Part shown: positions 56,557 to 64,000 of the stretch, piece after piece
Position numbering within the stretch: position 1 is the stretch's first letter
Layout of the letters: each line of letters begins with the position of its first letter
NCBI RefSeq assembly: GCF_910589235.1
Contig: NC_060964.1
Coordinates: 62,001-126,000 of the forward strand
Origin: Vespa crabro
Lineage: Eukaryota > Arthropoda > Insecta > Hymenoptera > Vespidae
Length of the DNA stretch: 64,000 nucleotides
Direction of reading: 5' to 3'
Notes under the pieces: generated by a model
The model's database searches: none
Told to the model about the DNA's origin: nothing
The model's input: only the letters and a program-made list of their open reading frames with translations
Position numbers and translations under genes: made by a program

Positions 56557-56725
56557 CGCGGTGAGTAGCCTTGGACGACGTTCAGGCACTCGACCGGCGG
56601 GTTGCTGCGTTCCTACGCTGCCCTACGCCGGAAGTGCATCCACTCGTCGTCTTCGGGGACGCGCATGCCGCATTAAGCGATGCTATGCGCGAACTTCTCC
56701 TCATCACGATCCTCCCGGGACAAGT
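56557..56725 (+). pseudogene. Antisense reading frame beside B2, interrupted by C
   Basis: Starts after a TGA as in B1 and reads VALDDVQALDRRVAAF, LRCPTPEVHPLVVFGD, AHAALSDAMRELLLITILPG. It is then cut at CCCGGGACAAGT by the 3' end of element C. Colinear with 36767-37108 (opposite strand in the window, same relation to ORF1), with no indels over about 51 codons. Confidence 0.35.
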
Positions 56726-57197
56726 ATAATGTAAAGGGGGACCCGTGGGTCCGGCCTGTGCTTCCTCGCCTCAATAGGCATACGCAACAAAATATATCGC
56801 CCTCCTAGCCCCTCTTGTCGTTCGAACGATACCTTCGTACCTTGATGAGGTGGTGTCTTTCGGCACCGTTGGGTGAGAAACCACGCTTCCAGTGCAGGAC
56901 TTGGAAAAATCCCAGGACCCGGAGGACGAACCGGGAGGACAATTTCGCCATGTACCCTAAAGGTACATGCTCACGGGGAACCGCGTGGAGGTATGCTCCG
57001 TCGCTCGCCTAGCGACGTCCCGGCTATAGCACGTCAGCATTTAATAGAAAAGCGCGCGTGGACGCTAATCTAACTCACATACTGATCGTTCCCCGAAGAC
57101 CTCGAAAGGAGTTCGGTAGAGCTCCGGTGGCCGTTTAGCCAAGACCCATTGGGGGTAGTGGCATTTCGCACTCCTTGTTCCTGACACCTGGGACTAT

Positions 57198-57320
57198 CTA
57201 ACCATGCTCGAAGGTGCCAGGGGAGCCGGTCGCACCGGGAGATCCTCGCATGCGCTGTACCAGCAAGTCCTGCGCACAGTGAGCATGGTTTATGTTTATC
57301 TGTAGAATAGCAGAGGACAT
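57198..57320 (-). pseudogene. ORF2 (endonuclease) N-terminal stub of element C
   Basis: ATG at 57320: MSSAILQINI, NHAHCAQDLLVQRMR, then unrelated residues and a TAG at 57198. ILQxNxNH plus an A-Q-D-L-L helix is the classic start of R1-clade endonucleases. The sequence breaks off before the catalytic Glu and passes into 3' UTR. Confidence 0.65.
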
Positions 57321-57545
57321 TGTCTATGGACCTTCTGCTGCTTCTACATCAATTGAGGTGCCCGGTTCACCATGTTCAACCTCCATGTCTTCATGCACTC
57401 CCCTCTTCTCGGTCACTCTCACTGTCCTCGCTGCCGTTTTTCCAGCGACCTTATGCGGATCTTCTTAGATTGTTTCAAGGCAAACATTTGGTGCCCTCCC
57501 GAAATCCTTGTCTAACCATTTTCTATGAGGCACTACCGGGCACAT

Positions 57546-57704
57546 CTAAGAACCGGCACGGTGGTTGGTCGGCTTCTGGCTAGCGTCTGCACAAACCGGA
57601 CACTCAGGTTTATCCGTGCATGTTTTTTCCAGATGGCCTGGCTTCCCACAAATATAGCATAGGTCTGTCCTATGCTTTGTGGCCGGGCACACTACAGCAA
57701 CATG
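57546..57704 (-). pseudogene. Gag zinc-knuckle fragment of element C
   Basis: 53 codons between stops. HVAVVCP is the end of a first knuckle; CYICGKPGHLEKTC is a perfect CX2CX4HX4C knuckle, the only undamaged one I found; then CPVCADASQKPTNHRAGS, the usual Cys/His C-terminus of R1-like ORF1. An RNA-binding part of ORF1 protein. Confidence 0.75.
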
Positions 57705-57819
57705 TCATCCGGTCGGCCTTCTCATTAGCCCCTTTGCCTCGTACCTGCCATATAAAGGCGCCCGTGAGGCCCCTCCTGCACGACATACTGCCGATCCCTA
57801 GATCTTTAACATTTGGCAT
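57670..57819 (-). pseudogene. Gag fragment of element C
   Basis: Reads RRGLTGAFIWQVRGKGANE, then KADRMTC and soon a TAG. This matches the segment of R1-type gag just before the zinc knuckles. A deletion or frame change places the knuckles in the next frame (57546-57704), which overlaps this one. Confidence 0.55.
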
Positions 57820-57884
57820 GCGGGAAACGTATTTTTATTTTTTTCGCAGTCTGTCACTGGAGCGCGGATCACGTAAAAATATGT

Positions 57885-57935
57885 ATTTAGTAGATTTGTG
57901 ATGGATACCCGCCAACCATCACAAATCTACTAAAT
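57885..57935. repeat. Perfect 20-bp hairpin
   Basis: ATTTAGTAGATTTGTGATGG (57885-57904) and its exact reverse complement (57916-57935) around an 11-nt loop. It lies between element C and an AT-rich stretch. It could be the fused ends of a fold-back transposon or a transcribed hairpin; nothing in the sequence decides. Confidence 0.9.
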
Positions 57936-58160
57936 GCGTATAATTATATGTATGCGTGTTGTTTAAGTTGTTTGCTTTGTTTTTGAATACATTGTAAAAT
58001 TTCAAAATTCGTTTATTTTTGTGATCTCGTAAAAATATCGTTTGTTTTATTAAATAATCATACAGTATATATTTAAGTGTAAAATAAAAAAAGTTTAGTT
58101 CATAAAAACGAAGTAGTTTTCGATTTACTGCGGTTTTTCTGAATAATCAAAGTTCCGCGC
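57936..58160. other. AT-rich spacer, no gene seen
   Basis: About 80 percent A+T with runs such as TTTTGAATACATTG and AAAATAAAAAAAG. No coding sequence or known repeat recognised. Confidence 0.6.
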
Positions 58161-58560
58161 GATTCACGAAAAAACGCCCGCTGCGGGCGTAAGTTAGCGG
58201 CGAAGTATACCCGAATGCCAAGTGTGAATGTTTATGTTCTTCCTGGCCCGGAGGAGTGCGAGTCTGTACATCGTCTCCTCGACACAGAATAAGGAAATTG
58301 CAGCGACTTCCCTTTTCCTGTGCCTCCTTTTCTTTCTTCCTTGCGCGCCACTCCTCCTCTTCCCCCTTTTCCTGAGGATCGCCTGCTCTCACAATGGTTG
58401 ATGGTCGTTGTCTTCCTCCTTTGATGAAGCCAGGAGGGGTGCGTTCGCTTCCCTCCTCTGGACTCGTTTCCTTTTGCGGCTTATCACCGCCACAAAATTC
58501 TCCTGCGGGATTCCTGCCTTACTCACAATTACCTGTATCGCAGAGGGTCGAGTGGTTTCG
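58147..58560 (-). pseudogene. ORF1 basic region of A4
   Basis: Reads TPPGFIKGGRQRPSTIV, then RAGDPQEKGEEEEWRARKK, KEAQEKGSRCNFLILC and TPPGQEEHKHSHLAFGY to a TAA at 58147. The GSRCNF portion equals the gag side of the A2 fusion. The last residues probably lie beyond the element end. Confidence 0.45.
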
Positions 58561-58624
58561 GCACGGAATGTGGGGCCTTGGTGTGGTCCACCAGCTCCAG
58601 TCGCTGCTCTATTCGATGTCTGCT

Positions 58625-58690
58625 GCAGCCGATGCTGCTGCTGCTGCTGCTGCTGCTGCGGCTACTGCAGCTGTTGTTGGATAATGCAAA
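58625..58690 (-). repeat. CAG/CTG repeat coding a Gln tract in A4
   Basis: (CTG)n on the plus strand, about eight units plus variants, reading as Gln on the element strand with one TAG. The A2 equivalent is shorter and also has a TAG at its start. Confidence 0.7.
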
Positions 58691-58849
58691 CAACCTCTGT
58701 CATCATCCTCACGGACTCGATTATCTGCTGTATTTCCGGAGTCGTTGTTTGGCTCCTCTCAGCCAAGGGCTCCTCTCATATTTATTTGAGACGGGTAACT
58801 TCATTAACTCGCTATTGCGCAGTTCCAAGGCCCTGAGTTCTGCCTTTAA

Positions 58850-59239
58850 CTACGCCATTGCCTCCTTTGTTGAGGGAAGATCCCCTGCTCCAGTTTGAAA
58901 CCACTCCATTAAGGTTTTCATTATTTTTAGCATATCATTATGGGAGCGTTTCATCTTTCCTGAAACAGAGCCCTTAATATTGGTTGATTTTTTCCTCTCA
59001 TTATCGGCTACTAGGGTATGCTTCGTGACGAGTTCCAATAGCCTGCAAATCTCCATCTGAGACAAGGGGGTATCTGCCGGTACATCCTTGTTCCACCCGG
59101 CCATGTTTACCCTTAACTCCTCTTCCTCTGACGAGTAGATAAGGACCTTCGCACGTTTGAACGTTCTCTCCAAGATTGGTGACTTCAAGCCGGAGCGCTT
59201 GTTCTCCATGACCATGCCAGCCCTTTGCCACTCCTCCAA
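58850..59239 (-). pseudogene. ORF1 N-terminal part of A4
   Basis: ATG 59239: MEEWQRAGMVMENKRSGLK, SPILERTFKRAKVLIYSSE, LRVNMAGWNKDVPADTPL, GSVSGKMKRSHNDMLKIMK, QTGAGDLPSTKEAMA and a TAG. Homologous to A2 14860-15240, and keeps the original frame that A2 lost and regained. Function within gag is unknown beyond likely oligomerisation. Confidence 0.6.
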
Positions 59240-59697
59240 GTGGCTTTCTTCTTTCCTAACCTTCCTGGCGCATTAAGTACACAGCAGGCTAAGTCGCCTA
59301 CCTGTGGTGCCCTTCCTGATGCATTATCAAGAGTTGGGGCTAGGTTGTCGACCCCAAGCTCCTGGCAGTTGCTGGTTGACGACGGCCGATGGCATACCTT
59401 ACCACCACCTGACACCGCTGTGGCGTGGGTGTCCCTCCCACGCCCGCTTATACCTTTAGCTGTACTGTCCATGATTACAAAGCAGTATAAGTGGGAGGCA
59501 AGTTCCCCAAAGTTAGGGAAAGAAACGGAAGGAAGCTAGAGAGAGAGAAAAAATAGAAAAAGATATGACAGAAGAACAAAGAAAGAAATAGCCGTACAAG
59601 CCCATTCACACACCATTCACACTGACTCTTGTAGTCGCCTCTTACGACAAGCAGGGAGTACTGTGGGATTATTCTACTACCCCCTCCACACAGGGGG
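59240..59697 (-). promoter_or_regulatory. 5' leader of element A4
   Basis: On the minus strand: CCCCCTGTGTGGAGGGGG, then ATCCCACAGTACTCCCTGC, TTGTCGTAAGAGGCGACTAC (59629-59656), with the same GTCG/CGAC hairpin as the other three copies. Confidence 0.6.
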
Positions 59698-60705
59698 AGG
59701 TTCGAAAGGTACTAGCATAACCTTCCCTCGACTAGTCGGAATATTTCCAAGTCGGACAGCCACTTTGGTTCCAGAGTAACTCGTATATGTTTCCCTCGAA
59801 TAGTCAGAATATTTTCAAGATCGACAGCCGCATAGTTTCGATAAGCACTCGCATATAATTCCCTCGACTAGGCGGAATAGTACCTAGTCCGACAATCATA
59901 TTGGTACGGGAGGCACTCGCATAACTTTCATTCGACTTGTCACAATGTTTGCAAGACCGGTGTTCGCATTGGTTTGATAGTAACTCGCATAAGTTTCCCT
60001 CTACTATTCGTAATATTTCCAAGCCAATCGTATAGGCTCACAAGTCATTCGCATAACTTTCCCTCGACTAGTCGGAATATTTCTAGGTACGACAGTTGCA
60101 TTGGTTCGAGCGGCACTCGTATATCTTTCCCTCGACTAGTCGGAATATTTTCAAGTGACAAAGTCGCGTTAGTTCCAAAATCATTCGCATAACCTTCCCT
60201 CGACTATTCGGTATACTTCCATGTCCGACAGTCGTCTTGATTCGAGAGGCACTCACGTAATTTTCGTTCTTCCATTCGGAGTACATTTACGTCCGACAGA
60301 CTCATTGGTTCTAAAGGCACTCGCACAACTTTCCCTCGACTAGTCGGAATATTTGAAGGTCTTACAGTCGCATTGGTTCGGGACACACTCGAATAACTAT
60401 CCAACGATTAATTGGAAAACATCTACGTCTGAAAGTAGCATTGTTTTGTGAACACGCATAACTTTTCCACAACTATTAGGAAGTTCCAAGTCCGACAGTC
60501 GCATTGATTCGATATGTACTTGCACAGCTTTCCCCGGACTAATCGGAATATTTCCATATTCGACAGTCGCATTGGTCTGAGAGGCACTCGCATAATTTCC
60601 CTCTACTTGTCGGAATATTTCCAAGACAGGCAGTCGCATTATTTCAACAGACACTCGCATGACTTTCCTACGACTCGTCGGGGTATTTCTAAATCCAACA
60701 GTCCC
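59698..60705 (+). repeat. 68-bp satellite array, forward orientation
   Basis: About 15 monomers, ending in CGACTCGTCGGGGTATTT and AACAGTC before the (TTA)n tract. This end resembles the satellite end at 2250-2284. Confidence 0.94.
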
Positions 60706-63355
60706 ATGTTATGATTATTATGGTTTTTCTATTCATTATTATGATTATTATGATTATTATTTTGGTAATTACGGTTATTATTATAATTATTATGATTATT
60801 AATGTGAATATTATTCTGAACTTCACAGTTTTATGAATATTACCATGATTATTATGGTTTTATGATTATTATTAATATTATTATTATAGTTATTATCTGT
60901 ATTATTACGCTTATTAAAATCATTATTATTATGGCTATGATTATTATGATTATTATTGTGATTATTATTATCATTGTGGTTATTATTATTCTTATTAAGT
61001 TTATTATTTTTATTATATTTATTATGATAATTATTATTATGATTATTATCTTTATTGTGATCATTATTATGTCCATTATGATTATTATGACTATAATGAT
61101 GATTATTATAATTTTATGATCATTATTATGGCTTTTATTACTATTATGTTTATTGTGAATATTATTACGATTAGTAATAAGATTTTTAATATTATTATGG
61201 TTATTATTATGATTATTTTGATTATTTTCATGATTATTGTTATTATAATTATTATCATGATAATTAGTAGGTTTATTAAAATTATTATGAGTTATATTAT
61301 TCTTATTAGCATTATTATGTTTATTATAACCTTTATGATAATTATTATGTTTATTTTCATTATTATTATCATTGTATGTATTATTTTTATTATTATGATT
61401 ATAAATATGATTATTATGATTATTATGATTATTGTCATGATTATTATGTTAATCATGATTATTATTACGATTATTATATTTATTATGATAATTGTTATGA
61501 ATATTATGTTTATTATGATCTTTATGATTATTATTGTGATTATTTATCTTATTATGATTTTTATTATATTTATTATGTTTATTATGATTATTATTATGAT
61601 TATTATTATGGTTATCATGATTATTATTATGATTATTATTGTTAATGTGATTATTAGTATGTTAATTTTTATTGTTAATATGGTTATTATGTTTATTATT
61701 ATTTTTGTTACGATTATTATGCTTATAATTAAGATTATGGTTGTAATTATAATTTTTAATATTATAATTGTGTTTATTTTGGTTGTTATTATGATTATTA
61801 AGGGTATTAAGATTATTATTAAGATTATAATGGTTTTTGCATTTATAATCATTATTACGATTTGTATTATGATTATTGATGTTATTATGGTTATTAATAT
61901 GATTATTATGATTTTTATTATATTTATTACGATCATTATTATTATTTTGGTAAATATTATGTTTATAAGGATTATTATTATGATTCTTTTGAACAATATT
62001 ATGATTATTATGATTATTATAATTATTAAGATTATTATTATGATTATTATTTTTATTATTATTATTAATACGATTATTATCCTAATTTTTATGATTATTA
62101 TGATTATTATTATTACTATTATGATTATTATAGTGATTTTTATAATTATTATAACTATTATTATTTTTATTATGATAATTATTATGATTATTTTAATTAC
62201 TATGATTATTATGATTATTATTACGATTATTATAGATATTATGATTTTTATTATGATTATTCTGATTATTATTATGCTTATTATGGCTTTCGTGAGTATC
62301 AATATGATTATTATTATTACTATTATTGATATTAAGATTATAATTATTAGTATTATAGTTAATATGATAAGTATGAACATCATGATAATTATTATGATAA
62401 TTATATATTATTACGACAATTTTGATTATTATGACTTTTAAAATGATTATAATGATTATTAAAATGATTATTTGATTATTATGAATATTATTATGGTTAT
62501 AATGATTATTGTTATCGTTATTGATATCGTTATTATTACCGTTAATATGACAGTTATTATTTCCGTAATTATTATCGTTATTATTCCCATTATTATTACC
62601 GTTATTATTTTCGACATTTTTATTAATATTATTATCATTATTATTATCGCTATTAATATCATTATTTTTATCCTTATTATTATTATTATGGTTATTGTTA
62701 TTGTCATTATCATCGTTATTATTACAGATGCTATTATCATCATTATCGTTAATATTAACGTTATTACTATCGTAATTATTTCCGTTATTATTACCGTTAT
62801 TATTACCGTTATTATTACCAATATTGTTATCATTTTTATTAACCTTATTATTATCGTTCTTATTATTGTATTTATCATCGTTATTATTATTGTTATTATT
62901 AATATTCATCACTATCGTTATTACCATGTATATTATTATAATTATTATAACCGTTGTTATTATCGTTATTATTATCGTTATAATTTCCATTATTGTTTCC
63001 GTTAATTTTTTTGTTATTGTTATCGTTATTATAATCGATATTAATACCGTTATTAATGTCGTTATTATTTCCGTTATTATTATCTTTATTATTACGGATA
63101 TTATTTTCGTTATTATTATCGTTATTGTTACCGTTATTATTATCATTATTATTATAATTATTAGTATCGCTATTATTATCGTTATAATTATCGTTCTTAT
63201 TACTCTTATTACTATCGTTATTATTATCGTTATTATTAATCTTCATTACTATCGTTACTACTGTGTTAATTGTTATGCTCATTATAATCGTTATTATTAT
63301 CGCCATTATTATCATTACTATTATAGTTATTAATATTATTATCGTTAATTTAATC

Positions 63356-63414
<59 letters not shown>

Positions 63415-63685
63415 CGATATTATCGTTATTATCGTTATTACTGTTATTATAGCTATAATCGTTAATTTTATTAGTATCGTTATTATTATTCTTATTATTA
63501 TTCTTAATATCTTTATTATTGTTATATTGCAATTATCGAAATTATAGTTATCGTTATTCTCGTTATTATTATTATAATTGTTATTATCGTTATTATCCTT
63601 ATAATCGTTATTATCGTTATTATCGTTATTATCGTTAAAATCGTTATTCTTATTATTATTGTTATTATGATTATTCTTCTTCTTT
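60706..63685. repeat. Interrupted (TTA)n tract, 3 kb, two composition blocks
   Basis: 60706-62505 is interrupted mainly by ATG/GATT units; 62506-63685 mainly by CGTT and ACCGTT units. The long Ile, Tyr and Asn frames here (up to 441 codons) are translations of the repeat. Confidence 0.95.
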
Positions 63686-64000
63686 CGATGAGGCTCTGCT
63701 AAGGAACACGTGCCAATTTCAATTCTTGACACTTAGCTGTTTTGTTTTCCGTTCCCTCCAATATTTCTTCATCTTTTCACTATGCTGTTCCTTTCTGTTC
63801 TCAGACCACTTCGCACCAGGTTTCTTCTTCATTCTTCCTTGTAATCCTTCCATGTTTAATACCCTCTTTCTAAAAATCTCTCTGTCTATAGTTTTTTCCT
63901 CACTTATTTTATTTTTTTCTAGATCTTTCTTTACCTCTTTAATTCAGCTAGTTGTTACTTTTTTCTCCCAAAGGTACATAAGTATCCTTTTTGTTAATCT
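63686..64000 (-). mobile_element. Possible 3' end of another retroelement, next to (TTA)n
   Basis: On the minus strand: a Lys/Glu-rich frame (63719-63943), a stop, then about 35 bp of 3' sequence (CACGTGTTCCTTAGCAGAG, CCTCATCGAAAGAAG) and (AAT)n. A reading frame ending just before a trinucleotide tail is what a non-LTR 3' end looks like, for instance R4/Dong-type elements that use TAA repeats. No diagnostic domain is visible, so this is tentative. Confidence 0.35.
63719..63943 (-). pseudogene. Lys/Glu-rich reading frame, possible element C-terminus
   Basis: 75 codons between TGA (63944-63946) and TGA (63719-63721): KKDLEKNKISEEKTIDREIF, RKRVLNMEGLQGRMKKKPG, AKWSENRKEQHSEKMKKYW, RERKTKQLSVKN. 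No stops or frame changes, basic and helical. The only Met early enough is in NMEG. Not recognised as a specific family. Confidence 0.4.

Larger units (their letters stand above)
52966..56725 (-). mobile_element. R1-like retrotransposon B2, decayed
   Basis: Second copy of family B, minus strand. 3' UTR 52966-53420, ORF2 C-terminus 53422-53640, RT 53686-54673, EN 55055-55890, ORF1 55913-56518, 5' region with the shared antisense frame to 56725, where element C cuts it. A deletion of about 600 bp near 53640 removes part of the C-terminal domain relative to B1. Confidence 0.75.
56726..57880 (-). mobile_element. Element C, 3' UTR joined to gag and ORF2 start
   Basis: Distant relative of family B by its 3' UTR (GACTTGGAAAAATCCC, CACGGGGAACC) and terminal CATTAT. 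Reading on the minus strand: gag (57670-57819 and 57546-57704), ORF2 start (57198-57320), then directly 3' UTR. Nearly all EN and all RT are missing, so at least 3 kb was deleted internally. The 5' end is uncertain. Confidence 0.65.
58161..59697 (-). mobile_element. Element A4, family A relative, 3' truncated
   Basis: Leader starts at 59697 next to satellite and shares the family A 5' end. ORF1 has the A2-type N-terminus (58850-59239), a Gln-rich tract (58625-58690) and a basic region at 58147-58500, then stops before any knuckle, EN or RT. It shows the sequence deleted from A2 around its gag-RT junction (about 150 bp). Confidence 0.75.

Noticed and set aside
57320..57901. Plus-strand ORFs at 57320-57583 and 57620-57901
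   Set aside because: The minus strand carries gag knuckles and an ORF2 start of element C over the same bases, so the plus frames are shadows.
1..64000. rRNA or tRNA genes, or an rDNA target site for the R1-like elements
   Set aside because: No 28S target or cloverleaf-like sequence was recognised anywhere; flanks of the elements are satellite, TTA repeat or other elements.

Overview
The window looks like heterochromatin or another repeat-rich region of an arthropod genome, most likely an insect. Three things point that way: decayed non-LTR retrotransposons with an apurinic-type endonuclease (EN), reverse transcriptase (RT) and CCHC gag proteins of the R1-like clade; a diverged 68-bp tandem satellite; and long (TTA)n microsatellite tracts. 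I see no convincing intact host gene, tRNA, rRNA or prokaryotic gene. The species cannot be named from the sequence.

Layout. Positions 1-16333 and 17071-33401 are reverse complements of each other, nearly base for base, around a run of exactly 200 N (16871-17070). From the left edge each arm holds: satellite; a (TTA)n tract interrupted by retroelement A1 (2821-7758); a 3'-truncated R1-like element D (7819-9640); satellite (9641-13655); a short satellite block in the opposite orientation (13656-14386); and an internally deleted element A2 that runs into the gap. The arms differ at only a few positions, three of them homopolymer indels within 100 bp of the gap. This fits two assembled versions of one locus joined head to head by scaffolding better than a biological palindrome, but a real palindrome cannot be excluded from sequence alone.

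The unpaired right half holds: more satellite (33402-35829); a 5.5-kb insertion B1 (35830-41338) with a 12-bp target duplication; satellite carrying a 302-bp TTAA-flanked MITE; a (TTA)n tract containing retroelement A3 (45311-49360); satellite; a nested stack of element fragments (E 5' piece, B2, C, a hairpin and AT-rich spacer, A4; 52307-59697); satellite; a 3-kb (TTA)n tract; and at the right edge a fragment that may be the 3' end of yet another element.

How it fits together. Satellite and TTA tracts serve as landing sites. Family A members share one 5' leader; the two more complete copies sit inside (TTA)n tracts, and the two deleted copies sit in satellite. Family B/C 3' ends share a junction motif ending ACTGTC or ACTTGTC. 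Every coding region carries stops, frameshifts or deletions, so nothing here looks autonomous today. The points most worth following up are the inverted duplication, apparent microsatellite targeting by an APE-type R1-like family, the antisense reading frame shared by two B copies, and a shared satellite/microsatellite junction seen at two loci.
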